40,336 bases of DNA, taken from assembly GCA_936914905.1 (NCBI GenBank), contig CAKZGI010000092.1, forward strand, positions 1 through 40,336. Reading direction: 5' to 3'. The position numbers were made by a program, and so were the translations under genes. This document shows positions 17,465 through 26,156 of this stretch, one piece after another (within the stretch, counting starts at the first letter, position 1; each line of letters starts with the position of its first letter). The notes under the pieces are model-generated. The model was given only the letters and a program-made list of their open reading frames with translations, had not been told where the DNA came from and did no database searches. Origin of the DNA: an uncultured Trichormus sp. Lineage in GTDB: Bacteria > Cyanobacteriota > Cyanobacteriia > Cyanobacteriales > Nostocaceae.

Positions 17465-17647
17465 TTAACAACTTGATTTAGTATATTTGCTGAAAAATTC
17501 GGGAATCTTAACCTGTTCTTAAATATAAGACTTATGACTATTAACTACAAAATGGGAAGATGAGATTTTAGGTATTCAATTTAAAAACAGCTAACGGGAT
17601 ATAGATTGACAACTGATAACTGCAATAAAAGAAGAACCAATTTTTAC

Positions 17648-18412
17648 ATGGAGGCACGGATACAAAAAATAATTTCTCAATGGGGTATTGCCTCACGTCG
17701 TGAAGCTGAAGAGATGATTAAGCGATCACGAGTGAAGATAAATGGGATTTTGGCACATTTAGGTCAAAAAGTCGATCCCCAAATAGACACAATTTCCATT
17801 GATGGTCAACCTGTCTCTCAAAGCCAGCGTCCGTCTTTAATTTATTTGTTACTAAATAAACCACCCGGAGTTATTTGCACCTGTGACGATCCCCAAGGCA
17901 GACCTACAGTTTTGGATTTATTGCCACAAAAATTGCGACATGGTTTAGGTATTCACCCAGTTGGACGCTTGGATACAGACTCTACAGGGGCATTAATATT
18001 AACAAATGATGGGGACTTGACATTTTCGCTAACTCATCCTAGTCATAATATTGCTAAGACATATCATATTGTCGTTAAAGGACATCCCCCAGAAGTAGTT
18101 CTAGGGACGTGGCGTGAAGGTGTATTTCTGGAAGGAAGAAAAACACGACCAGCTAAAGTGCAATTAATTCAATCTTTGGGTCACCAAAGCAAATTAGAAA
18201 TTATTTTGCAAGAGGGAAGAAATCGCCAGATTCGTCGTGTTGCTGAACAGTTAGGATATCCAGTTATCCAACTGCATCGCACAGCCATAGGTTCAATTCA
18301 ATTACAAACCCCAAAAGCTGGATTTCTCAGTGTGGGTGACTATCGTCATCTCACCCCAGAGGAGATGATTTTTTTAAAAAAGCAGATAAAGCAGATACCT
18401 ATTAACGATTAA
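17648..18412 (+). CDS. Pseudouridine synthase, RsuA/RluB/E/F family
   Basis: It starts MEARIQKIISQWGIASRREA with an S4 RNA-binding domain (residues 3-60: EEMIKRSRVKINGIL). The catalytic domain carries HPVGRLDTDSTGALILTNDG near residue 103, where the aspartate after RL is the nucleophile. The C-terminal block EGRNRQIRRVAEQLGYPV is typical. The family converts uridine to pseudouridine in 16S or 23S rRNA; RluB-like activity on 23S is most likely but not certain. The frame can open at a TTG at 17606 but the ATG at 17648 matches the family. It lies 28 bases before the RodZ-like gene and is probably co-transcribed. Confidence 0.92.
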   Translation: MEARIQKIISQWGIASRREAEEMIKRSRVKINGILAHLGQKVDPQIDTISIDGQPVSQSQRPSLIYLLLNKPPGVICTCDDPQGRPTVLDLLPQKLRHGLGIHPVGRLDTDSTGALILTNDGDLTFSLTHPSHNIAKTYHIVVKGHPPEVVLGTWREGVFLEGRKTRPAKVQLIQSLGHQSKLEIILQEGRNRQIRRVAEQLGYPVIQLHRTAIGSIQLQTPKAGFLSVGDYRHLTPEEMIFLKKQIKQIPIND

Positions 18413-18439
18413 GCTGAGTTACGGAGTGTAATCGAAATC

Positions 18440-19243
18440 ATGAAATGGCTAAAAAGGAAAGATGAAAAGCTGAATAAACCATCCATAGAGGAGGAACAGA
18501 CAGAGAAGTTAAAACAATTGGGTAATAAATTGAGAATTCTGCGTGAAAAACAGGGTTTATCCTTAGATGAAATTGTCGGATTAACTAGAATCCCTCGCCG
18601 ACTGCTGCACGCAATTGAAGTGGGTGATCTAAACGATTTACCAGAACCAATTTATATTCAGGGTTTAATCAGGCAGTTTGCTGATACGCTGGGACTAAAG
18701 GGAGCTGAATTTGCCAGTAATTTTCCCGTTGGTTCCCAACCTGTGAGTTTACAAAACAGATGGAAATCTAAATCTATTACTCAATTACGTCCTGTGCATC
18801 TGTACTTGCTTTACATTTTTGTAATTATCTGCTCTGTCAAAGGCTTATCTCAGTTATTGAATCAGGCCGCTTTAGAAGCAAATAGTGGACAAAATCTACA
18901 GCAGGTGCAGAAGAACTCTGATATAACAACAGATCAACTCCAAGCCAAGAATATGGAGGACATTCAAATTGGTAGTAGCACTCCAGAAGTTCAAGCAGTA
19001 GAGATTGGTGTCACGTTGAAGTCATCATCCTGGATTCGTGTTGTTGCTGATGGTAAAACCGAATTTGAGGGGGTTCTCCCAAAAGGGACTCATCGTAATT
19101 GGAAAGCTACTGAAGAACTGACCGTGAAAACAGATAATGCCGGTGGTGTGTTAATGAGTGTTAATCAACAACAACCAAAACAAATGGGACAACCAGGCAA
19201 GGCGGAAGAAATCAGGATTGCAGCCGCTAAAATCAGGTCGTGA
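18440..19243 (+). CDS. RodZ-like helix-turn-helix membrane protein (DUF4115)
   Basis: A 267-residue protein: a charged N-terminus, a RodZ-type helix-turn-helix (about residues 28-90, KLRILREKQGLSLDEIVGLT through IYIQGLIRQFADTLGL), a single membrane segment (about 117-136, VHLYLLYIFVIICSVKGL), a linker rich in Gln/Asn and a DUF4115 domain (VGVTLKSSSWIRVVADGKTE, FEGVLPKGTHRNWKA). RodZ links MreB filaments to the cell wall in rod-shaped bacteria. A similar cytoskeletal role is plausible here but not shown. It follows the pseudouridine synthase by 28 bases. Confidence 0.82.
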   Translation: MKWLKRKDEKLNKPSIEEEQTEKLKQLGNKLRILREKQGLSLDEIVGLTRIPRRLLHAIEVGDLNDLPEPIYIQGLIRQFADTLGLKGAEFASNFPVGSQPVSLQNRWKSKSITQLRPVHLYLLYIFVIICSVKGLSQLLNQAALEANSGQNLQQVQKNSDITTDQLQAKNMEDIQIGSSTPEVQAVEIGVTLKSSSWIRVVADGKTEFEGVLPKGTHRNWKATEELTVKTDNAGGVLMSVNQQQPKQMGQPGKAEEIRIAAAKIRS

Positions 19244-19260
19244 AAGGTTTTTATTTAGTA

Positions 19261-19405
19261 GGGATTAGGCTAACTAAATAGAGAATTTATCACTCTTGAT
19301 GCAACAGGATAGAGAACATTCCTGTCAATTTATAGTGTGATTAATTACACATACATAAAAATAGCTGTGTTACAGTTGGATCCCAACATAAGTTAACCCA
19401 ATCCC
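19261..19405 (+). mobile_element. TA-flanked inverted-repeat element E (145 bp), candidate MITE
   Basis: GTAGGGATTAGGCTAAC (19258-19274) is an inverted match, 15 of 17, to GTTAACCCAATCCCTAC (19392-19408). The TA inside each end makes TA-flanked termini GGGATTAG and AATCCC. No coding frame and only one copy in the window. Confidence 0.4.
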
Positions 19406-19455
19406 TACATAAACATTGAGTTTGGAGTAATGAAAGGCGAGTCTTATTTGTGCTA

Positions 19456-19495
19456 CGCGCTCATGATTTGGTGATCATGAATTTCTGGGAGCGCG
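19456..19495 (-). terminator. Hairpin across the malQ stop codon
   Basis: Nested inverted repeats: the outer 7-bp CGCGCTC/GAGCGCG (19456-19462, 19489-19495) and the inner TCATGAT/ATCATGA (19461-19467, 19474-19480). No T-run follows, so termination is a guess. It could instead protect the mRNA end. Confidence 0.35.
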
Positions 19496-20983
19496 TCCAT
19501 AAAGTTTGGTAATAATCTTTAAGCGATCACTCAACTCTTGAGTCAAACAACCAGATTGATAGCGCCAGTCCCAATTGCCCTCAGCCTTACCGGGATAGTT
19601 CATTCTTGCTTCGGTTCCCAATCCTAAAACGTCTTGCAAAGGAATAATCGCTTGATTGGCGATGGAACTGAAAGCTAATCTTATTAAATCCCAGTTTATC
19701 CCATCAGGACTTATAGATCCCAAATACAACAACAGATTTTGCTTTTCGTAATCATTTGTAGTATTAAACCAACCTACAGTCGTGTCATTATCATGAGTAC
19801 CAGTATAAACTACAGCGTTACGTGGGTAATTAAAAGGTAAAAACGGATTACCGGGATCAGAACCAAAAGCAAAATGTAGTACCTTCATACCAGGAAACTC
19901 AAATTGATCTCGCAGTCCTTCCACCTCTTTTGTAATAATTCCCAAATCTTCAGCCAAAATGGGTAACTTACCCAACTTTTGTTTAATCACCTTAAACAAA
20001 GCCACTCCTGGAGCTTCAATCCATTCACCATTAACAGCAGTTTCTTCACCTTGGGGTACAGCCCAATAAGCGTCAAATCCTCGGAAGTGGTCAATCCGAA
20101 TTATATCCACATAATCTAGCATGGCCTCAAAACGTTGCACCCACCATTTAAAATCTTGTTTTTGCAACTCTTCCCAGTTGTAGACTGGATTGCCCCACAG
20201 TTGACCAGTGGCACTAAAATAATCTGGTGGTACACCTGCCATTAAAGCCGCTGTACCTGTTTCTTCATCTAAAGCAAAATTATCGGGATTAGCCCACACA
20301 TCAGCACTATCATGAGCTACATAAATAGGGATGTCACCAATAATATCTATACCGTTTTGATTGGCATAACTCTTCAATTCTGACCACTGACGGAAAAATT
20401 CATATTCGATAAACTTGTAATAAAATATTTCCTGTGCTAAATCTTGTTCTATCTGGGCTAATGCTGCGGGTTCTCTTTTTGCCAGTTCTGATTCCCAAGT
20501 ATGCCAACTTGCTCCATTTTGGGCATCTTTGATCGACATAAATAAAGCATAATTATTGAGCCAATAGCCTTTGGTGTTACAAAAGTGGTGAAATGCTTTT
20601 CTTTGGAGATCAGTGGCGTGAGTTTTAAAATTCTTGCTAGCTTTTTTGAGTAGATTGACTTTAATAGGTATGACTTGCTCAAAGTCTGCTTTATCGGTCG
20701 GAAATTCTGGTAAATTAGCAAAGTCTTCTGAAACCAACAAACCTTCATCTACCAGCTTTTCAGGACTAATTAAAAAGAAGTTTCCTGCCATTGCTGAATA
20801 GCACATATAAGGAGAATTACCATAACCAGTTGGACCTAGAGGTAAAACTTGCCAATATTGCTGGTAACTATTTTTGAGAAAATCAATAAAATCATAAGCT
20901 TCTAAACCCAAATCACCAATCCCAAAACGACTGGGAAAAGAACTAGGATGTAACAAAATACCGCTTGATCTAGGAAAAGGCAT
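19475..20983 (-). CDS. malQ: 4-alpha-glucanotransferase
   Basis: A 502-residue GH77 amylomaltase. It moves glucan chains between oligosaccharides and takes part in glycogen turnover in cyanobacteria. The N-terminus MPFPRSSGILLHPSSFPSRF and YWQVLPLGPTGYGNSPYM are typical. The catalytic residues sit in IIRIDHFRGFDAYW (nucleophilic Asp), PILAEDLGIIT (acid/base Glu) and VVYTGTHDNDTTVGWF (third acidic residue). The stop codon lies within a nested hairpin. It appears intact. Confidence 0.97.
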   Translation of the reverse strand: MPFPRSSGILLHPSSFPSRFGIGDLGLEAYDFIDFLKNSYQQYWQVLPLGPTGYGNSPYMCYSAMAGNFFLISPEKLVDEGLLVSEDFANLPEFPTDKADFEQVIPIKVNLLKKASKNFKTHATDLQRKAFHHFCNTKGYWLNNYALFMSIKDAQNGASWHTWESELAKREPAALAQIEQDLAQEIFYYKFIEYEFFRQWSELKSYANQNGIDIIGDIPIYVAHDSADVWANPDNFALDEETGTAALMAGVPPDYFSATGQLWGNPVYNWEELQKQDFKWWVQRFEAMLDYVDIIRIDHFRGFDAYWAVPQGEETAVNGEWIEAPGVALFKVIKQKLGKLPILAEDLGIITKEVEGLRDQFEFPGMKVLHFAFGSDPGNPFLPFNYPRNAVVYTGTHDNDTTVGWFNTTNDYEKQNLLLYLGSISPDGINWDLIRLAFSSIANQAIIPLQDVLGLGTEARMNYPGKAEGNWDWRYQSGCLTQELSDRLKIITKLYGRAPRNS

Positions 20984-21184
20984 AATTAACCTGAAATATA
21001 AAAGGAAGTGATCGCCTACAATAGACGCATCGAATTTATCATGGCATAGTTAGGTTTGACTGTTGTTCTTCATAAAGATATAGGAATGATAGTAAACAAA
21101 TGAGAAGATTAATCAAGATAATTAATAATCATTGAAACTTTTCGATACATAACTCAAAATCCAAAATTCGAAATCTAAAATTGT

Positions 21185-21616
21185 ATGACTTACAGAAATC
21201 CTGCGCCTACGGTGGATATTATTATCGAACTAATTGATAGACCCCATCACCCGATTATATTGATTGAGCGACATAATGAACCTTTTGGATGGGCTATTCC
21301 TGGTGGTTTTGTGGATTATGGTGAACCAGTAGAGGTGGCAGCAAGAAGGGAAGCTGAGGAAGAAATTGGTTTACAAATAGAGTTAATTGAACAGTTTTTG
21401 GTTTATTCTGATCCCAATCGTGATCGTCGTCAACATACGATTAGCCTTGTATTTTTAGCTACAGCAATGGGTGACCCTGTAGCAGGTGATGATGCTAAGG
21501 GTGTGGGAATTTTTGAGCCTTGGTGTGTTCCCAGTAATTTATGTTTCGACCATGATCGGATTTTGTGGGATTATTGGCGGTATAGGAATTATGGGATACG
21601 TCCCAGGTTGGGGTAG
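21185..21616 (+). CDS. Nudix hydrolase, ADP-ribose pyrophosphatase-like
   Basis: A 143-residue protein with the Nudix box GGFVDYGEPVEVAARREAEEEIGL at about residues 38-61; the Glu residues of REAEEE bind the metal. The preceding strand PIILIERHNEPFGWAIPGG and the HTISLVFLATAMGDP strand complete the fold. Many cyanobacterial relatives are annotated as ADP-ribose pyrophosphatases; the substrate is inferred. It is preceded by A-rich repetitive DNA and followed by the DUF5615 remnant in the opposite direction. Confidence 0.88.
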   Translation: MTYRNPAPTVDIIIELIDRPHHPIILIERHNEPFGWAIPGGFVDYGEPVEVAARREAEEEIGLQIELIEQFLVYSDPNRDRRQHTISLVFLATAMGDPVAGDDAKGVGIFEPWCVPSNLCFDHDRILWDYWRYRNYGIRPRLG

Positions 21617-21656
21617 AGGATTTTGGATTTTGGATTGTTCTTAGTCAAGATTCAAA

Positions 21657-22099
21657 TTAGATACATTCATCAAAATTCTTTAATTCTGCTGATAATTCTT
21701 TACTGTCTTTCCAGAGGTTAATCTTGCCATCACGATAGATTTTGGCGATAACTGGAGCAGGATATTTGCGAACAAATTCTTGCATTAGAACTATTGCTAT
21801 CAGAAAGATTGCGGCCATATCTTTTCCTGGTAGCTTTGTGAGACCAACACAAAAATTTTTATTTGAGCGCTTGCTACGGCAATTCTTTCTAATTGATTTT
21901 AGCTTACTTTGTCATCTTTAGTCAGCACAATCCAGCCTTTTTCACCTACTTGTGGTAGCCAGTCTACATCCAAAGCTCCTTTGTCAAAATGGTTATCGTG
22001 AATTTCTACACTAATCCCTGCTACGCGTAGTATGTCTAGAATAGATTTTTTACCTAAGCATCTATCTATGAAAAAGGTAATTGATTGAGGTTGGATCAT
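21657..22099 (-). pseudogene. PIN-like toxin (DUF5615/VapC45 type), broken
   Basis: It starts MIQPQSITFFIDRCLGKKSI and continues DNHFDKGALDVDWLPQVGEK and GWIVLTKDDKVS to a TAA at 21899-21901. The same frame then goes on NQLERIAVASAQIKIFVLVS. After a one-base shift near 21835 it ends LTKLPGKDMAAIF, FVRKYPAPVIAKIYRDG, NFDECI with a TAA at 21657. So one nonsense mutation and one frameshift disable it. The ATG overlaps the original antitoxin stop by four bases (ATGA). The family is a predicted RNase toxin paired with DUF433 antitoxins. Confidence 0.82.
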
Positions 22100-22784
22100 G
22101 CAGCAAGAAGGTATTCTCAACGGATAGGCTCTTCAATTATTGAGCGATCGCATTCGTAATCATCAGCTAGATCATCAATTGAATCACCTGCATGATGGCG
22201 TTCAGCCAAAACACTTGTAGCAATTCCTGTATCAGCAATTACAAGGCGACCAAATGCAATGCGGGGATCAATAACAACAATACGAGGATTATCTTCTTCG
22301 TGAGAGCGAGTGAAAGGATAAAGTTTAATTGCTAACCCAGTAGCATCTGGTTCAATTCTTTGAAGATGAGTATTTAAAGCATCTTTCAAATCTGTTTGCC
22401 CAGCTTTAGAAGCATTAATCAAAGAACCGTATTTTTCTATAAATAAATCAACGCCATCAGTTCAGAATTCTTTATGTGCTAAGGGGTGTGGTACCTGAAA
22501 CTTATCATAAATCTAGTCAAGAGCTTTTCTGACGTTATCTAGTTGAATTTTATGGTGTTTACGAATTGCTCTTAAAACATGAACTTCTACTAAATTAGTA
22601 AATGAAAGCAGTGTTGGTTTTAATTATTGACTGAGAATAAGTGGTTTAAAAAAATTAACCCCGTTTGCAGTAGGATAATTTCTACCTTTTACCCAAAAGC
22701 TAATTGTTCCTGATGGAATACGGAGATATTTAGCAGCATCTTGAATAGTGTAACCAGGAATATCTCTTGGATCAGTATTTACAT
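22096..22784 (-). pseudogene. DUF433 antitoxin gene with four in-frame stops
   Basis: A single reading frame runs from about 22782 to the TGA at 22096. It reads VNTDPRDIPGYTIQDAAKYL (helix-turn-helix-like), ISFWVKGRNYPTANGVNFFK, EVHVLRAIRKHHKIQLDNVR, then the DUF433 part NPRIVVIDPRIAFGRLVIAD and AERHHAGDSIDDLADDYECD. It is cut by TAA (22624-22626), TAG (22513-22515), TGA (22462-22464) and TGA (22117-22119). The only start-like ATG (22782-22784) is out of frame by one base. No other indel occurs in about 680 bases. All three stop types appear, so recoding is unlikely and loss of function by point mutation is the simple reading. Confidence 0.82.
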
Positions 22785-22916
22785 AAGGTTATATCATTTT
22801 ATATATCTGTCAGAGATGTTCATTTTTAATGGTTGACTATATGGAGTTTAATAGCTAGTTTATTCATAGCATCTTCACAGAATTTTGCTATGAGTTTTGT
22901 AATTTAGCATTAAGCA

Positions 22917-23925
22917 TTGCTTTATACTGATACAAGTGTATTCAATAATGCTATTTTCGATGCTGAAACACTGCTGGAAAAATATGTTGGAGGGCAAAGA
23001 AAGTTTCATTCTGTAAATTTCGGAGGAGTAGACCTTAAAAGTGTAGAGCTAAAAGAGATAGACCTATATAATTCAAATTTGAATGGAGCAGATTTAAGTG
23101 AGACCATCCTAATTGGAGCGACACTTAATAGTGTTGTCCTTAGTAGAGCCTGTCTAAAAAATTCAGATTTGCAATTAATAGAAGGTTATTCAATAAATCT
23201 AAGCTGGGCAGACCTTAACTTGGCTTGGTTGATTGGAGCAAGCTTGAATAGTGCCAATTTGAGCAATGCCAGTATATATCAGGCAAATTTGAAGATAATC
23301 AACCTCAACAGTGCAAATCTAACTGGGGGAAACTTGGCAGAAAAAGACTTGACTCAGGCAAGTCTCAATAGTGCATCACTTCAAAATGCCAATGTCCAAA
23401 AAGCTCAATTTCGAGGTGCCAATCTAGAAAAATGTAATAGACCTCTTGCAAAATTGTTTCTGTGGTATGATAGAGAGACTTAGATTTTATGTATTTTTGG
23501 TGTTCTTTGCGCTCGCTAATTCAAACATAAGTGTGTAACTCTAACTTTTGGCTAAAACAAAGACAAACCCCCATTATAACATAGAATTAATTCTGCAAGA
23601 GGTCTAATCTATCAGGTGCAAATTTAGCTGAAGCAGATTTGGTTGCTGTCTTCCTGGGACAAGTCAACCTCAGAAATGCCAGTTTACAAGGTGCAAATTT
23701 AGAAAGAGCTTGTCTAGAAAATGCAAACCTGATAATGCAAACTTTGACGGTGCAAATCTGAAAAAGGCAAATTTAACCAGCGCAAATATATATGGTGCAA
23801 CCATTAAAAATGCCGACCTCAGAGGTGTGATAATCCCAAATACAGAAGTTTATACAACAGATGTTGATTTAGACTTCAGTAAACCAGATGCACCCTTACC
23901 AAAAGAGCCAAAAGAGATTAATATT
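22917..23925 (+). pseudogene. Pentapeptide-repeat protein, split by MITE A copy 2
   Basis: After a short leader (DAETLLEKYVGGQRKFHSV) the frame is a run of A(D/N)LXX pentapeptides, such as LNGADLSETILIGATL and ANLSNASIYQANL, which form a right-handed beta helix. The MITE interrupts after NLEKCN. Without it and one TA the frame continues [14 protein letters not shown] missing base near 23732 shifts frame again before [20 protein letters not shown]. The last part ([14 protein letters not shown]) runs without a stop into the ridA start. The true start codon is uncertain; a TTG at 22917 is the first available. The function of such proteins is generally unknown. Confidence 0.8.
23440..23604 (+). 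mobile_element. MITE family A, copy 2 (165 bp), inside pentapeptide gene
   Basis: Perfect outer termini GACCTCTTGCA and TGCAAGAGGTC, TA at 23438-23439 and 23605-23606. Excision with one TA restores KCNNLSGANL. It has the same orientation as copy 1 and supplies the tail LAKLFLWYDRET to the interrupted frame. Confidence 0.92.
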
Positions 23926-24321
23926 ATGACCCGTCAAGTTATCCGTACTGATAATGCACCTACACCAGTTGGACCCTATAATCAAGCTATTCTCGCTTCT
24001 GGAAAAATGCTGTTTGTAGCTGGACAAATAGCCATTGATCCCCGATTGGGTGATGTTGTTTATACCGATGATATCACCAAGCAAACGGACCAGGTGATGA
24101 GGAATATTGAAGCTATCCTGACAGAAGCCGGCGCAACTTTTGATAATGTAGTTAAAACTGGTGTATTTTTAGCTGATATGAATGATTTTGCTGCTGTAAA
24201 TGCGATTTATGCAAAATATTTTTCAGAAGATACAGCCCCTGCGCGTGCTTGTGTAGAGGTATCACGTTTACCCAAAAATGTGTTGGTAGAGATTGAGTGT
24301 ATTGCTGTTATTGGTGGTTAA
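23926..24321 (+). CDS. ridA: RidA family enamine/imine deaminase
   Basis: A 131-residue protein from [20 protein letters not shown] to CIAVIGG, the normal length of RidA. It hydrolyses reactive enamines and imines such as 2-aminoacrylate formed by PLP enzymes. Landmarks: [20 protein letters not shown], the loop [20 protein letters not shown], and [20 protein letters not shown] with the conserved arginine that binds the carboxylate. The ATG at 23926 is chosen, although the frame is open upstream through the pentapeptide remnant. It is the only intact gene between 21.7 and 25.3 kb. Confidence 0.94.
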   Translation: MTRQVIRTDNAPTPVGPYNQAILASGKMLFVAGQIAIDPRLGDVVYTDDITKQTDQVMRNIEAILTEAGATFDNVVKTGVFLADMNDFAAVNAIYAKYFSEDTAPARACVEVSRLPKNVLVEIECIAVIGG

Positions 24322-24578
24322 TTTAAGTGGGCGTTAAAAATTTTCGTTATGACAAGGCAAGAGGTGAACCAGCGGGGTCTTGGGGAGCCACTGGGGTGGA
24401 AGGCTTTCCCGACATAAAGCAAGTGGCGTGGTTTCGCCCATGTAGGCGCTTCGCCTTCCCCCAGGGTGCGACTGGAGAACCCGAAGGGCAATAGGCACTC
24501 ATGCAAGAGTGAAGAGGTTTTCAGGCTAATTTACATTTTGTTACATACTTCTTTTCACGTCGTTCTACTTAATCATAA

Positions 24579-24595
24579 GGTGGGCGATGCCCACC
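24579..24595. repeat. GGTGGGC palindrome, copy 1
   Basis: GGTGGGCGATGCCCACC, a near-perfect palindrome. A version with one base changed is at 33757-33773. The surrounding 24322-24601 holds GC-rich palindromic patches and no supported gene. Confidence 0.6.
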
Positions 24596-24601
24596 CAACT
24601 C

Positions 24602-25307
24602 TTAGTTTTCTGGTTCGATACCTGCTGCACGAAATTGTGCTGCTAGTATTTCAGCACTTTATTTTTCTTGTTCTACTAATTCTGAACTCCACAACAACAA
24701 ATTTCCTTGTTCATCGAACCATCTCAACCATTTACCAATCAAGCTTTCCCTTGTTCCTTCCCATACACCAAGGTAAAGGTTCATTTCCTCTATCCAGTAA
24801 ACTTGGTTGTGATTAGGTGTTTGTATTTTGTATTTTTCGCTGCTGTTATCTAAGCGATAAACTTCTAATTCGCCACTATCCGGTTCAAAGATAATTGAGA
24901 ACTTTTAAAATACTTTTATAGAAAAACCATTCTCCTGCTGGATAAGTTGGTTTACTTAAATACTCTGTTCCATCAGTATCGGAAATAAATTCCATGACTA
25001 TAAGCGGAATATCTTCCTGTAGTTGGGGTGTATAACTACGAAAGACTTCTTGCTTAGTTACGCTAATCTCTGGTATATAAGCCCAATCAGGTGCTTTAAG
25101 AACGATTTTGCCGTTTAAGGTCGCGGAGATGCCTTAATTCGTGGATGTGAGGCAATTAGGAGGCAGTTTAGCTGCCAGTTGGAGGCTTTTGGTTAGGGCT
25201 GGGGCTTGGGAGGGTTGGTAGATTTTATCCACTGGGTCGTCCGGGAGGATGTAATCTTCGGGTAGTTTTTCCCAAGTGATTAGGTAGTCTTGGGTGGTGA
25301 TGATCAT
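24602..25307 (-). pseudogene. Uma2-family endonuclease-like gene, broken
   Basis: It starts MIITTQDYLITWEKLPEDYI. A TAA at 25134-25136 follows LTSTN; the same frame continues GISATLNGKIVLKAPDWAYI, then VFRSYTPQLQEDIPLIVMEF and EYLSKPTYPAGEWFFYKSIL. A frameshift near 24895 leads to IFEPDSGELEVYRLDNSSEK and EMNLYLGVWEGTRESLIGKW. A second TAA (24659-24661) precedes the last residues SAEILAAQFRAAGIEPEN. The Uma2 (DUF820) family has a PD-(D/E)XK nuclease fold and is greatly expanded in cyanobacteria; its role is uncertain. Confidence 0.82.
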
Positions 25308-25340
25308 GGTAGGTTTTCCTGTATGCAGGTTTATATATTA

Positions 25341-26105
25341 TTAGATAATATCTAACTCATCTGGATTAATGCCTAACTGAGGCAACCTTTCTGCTAGTTG
25401 TTCAACTTTTCTTTTTGCTTGTGTTCCTTCCTCTGTCGGTTCGAGAATTAATTTTCCTTCTAGTGTGAACCACCTTAACCAAAACTTGGGAATATCTCGA
25501 AATGTCCCTTGCCATAATCCCAAACTTAAACCTAATTCTCGCATTGGTAAGCATCCGTTAGTCATATTCATAGGTTCATAATGACCACCTACTAATTGAA
25601 AAGCGCGGACTTCGTTGGTGTAGCGACTAAAAACAATATAGTAAGGAATCCGGAAAATGCGTTTATATACTTGCCATTTTGTCAGAGGTTTATCTGTTTG
25701 ATTTTCCGTATTTCCTAAATCTTCATCTTCTGTACTAGGAGATAATAATTCAACTAGGACAAAGGGGTTCGCTGGTTCTTGCCAAGTGACATAACTTAAA
25801 CGCAAATCTTGCCCGTTATATAATTTTGGTACTCCTACGACACCAAAGCAATCTGGGCGTTTATACCATAAAGGATGTTGAAGATCATAATAAAGATTGA
25901 GATCAGCTGCACTATAAACAAGTTTTGGATTCCAGTTTATGGGCTGAAAAGTTAAATATAAAAGTAAAGTTTGTAAAAAATGAAAGTCGTCTGGCAACCC
26001 TTTTTCCTCTGGGTTTTCACTGGGTAAATCATACATCGTCGGTAGAGTTTCCTCTGGGGGAAGGTGTGGTTCAGTTTGAGGAATAAGGGGAGGGGAGTAT
26101 GTCAT
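25341..26105 (-). CDS. Uma2-family (DUF820) endonuclease-like protein
   Basis: From MTYSPPLIPQTEPHLPPEET it gives 254 residues with the Uma2 core: LVYSAADLNLYYDLQHPLWY, the acidic site RPDCFGVVGVP, PFVLVELLSPSTEDEDLG (second active-site acidic residue), TKWQVYKRIFRIPYYIVFSR and the C-terminal KFWLRWFTLEGKLILEPTEE. The frame is open to a TTG at 26153, but that part crosses a dispersed 37-bp repeat. It is the only one of four Uma2 genes in the window without a visible lesion. Its biological role is unknown. Confidence 0.82.
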   Translation of the reverse strand: MTYSPPLIPQTEPHLPPEETLPTMYDLPSENPEEKGLPDDFHFLQTLLLYLTFQPINWNPKLVYSAADLNLYYDLQHPLWYKRPDCFGVVGVPKLYNGQDLRLSYVTWQEPANPFVLVELLSPSTEDEDLGNTENQTDKPLTKWQVYKRIFRIPYYIVFSRYTNEVRAFQLVGGHYEPMNMTNGCLPMRELGLSLGLWQGTFRDIPKFWLRWFTLEGKLILEPTEEGTQAKRKVEQLAERLPQLGINPDELDII

Positions 26106-26119
26106 AAATAATTCAAAAT

Positions 26120-26156
26120 TCAAAATAGTGCTTCCAGCAGGCTGGTCCAACAAAAT
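26120..26156 (-). repeat. 37-bp dispersed repeat, copy 1
   Basis: On the minus strand it reads ATTTTGTTGG, two variable bases, CAGCCTGCTGGAAGCAC, then TATTTTGA. The same sequence with two differences is at 35409-35445 on the plus strand. Here it begins exactly where the Uma2 gene at 26157 is cut off. Confidence 0.8.
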
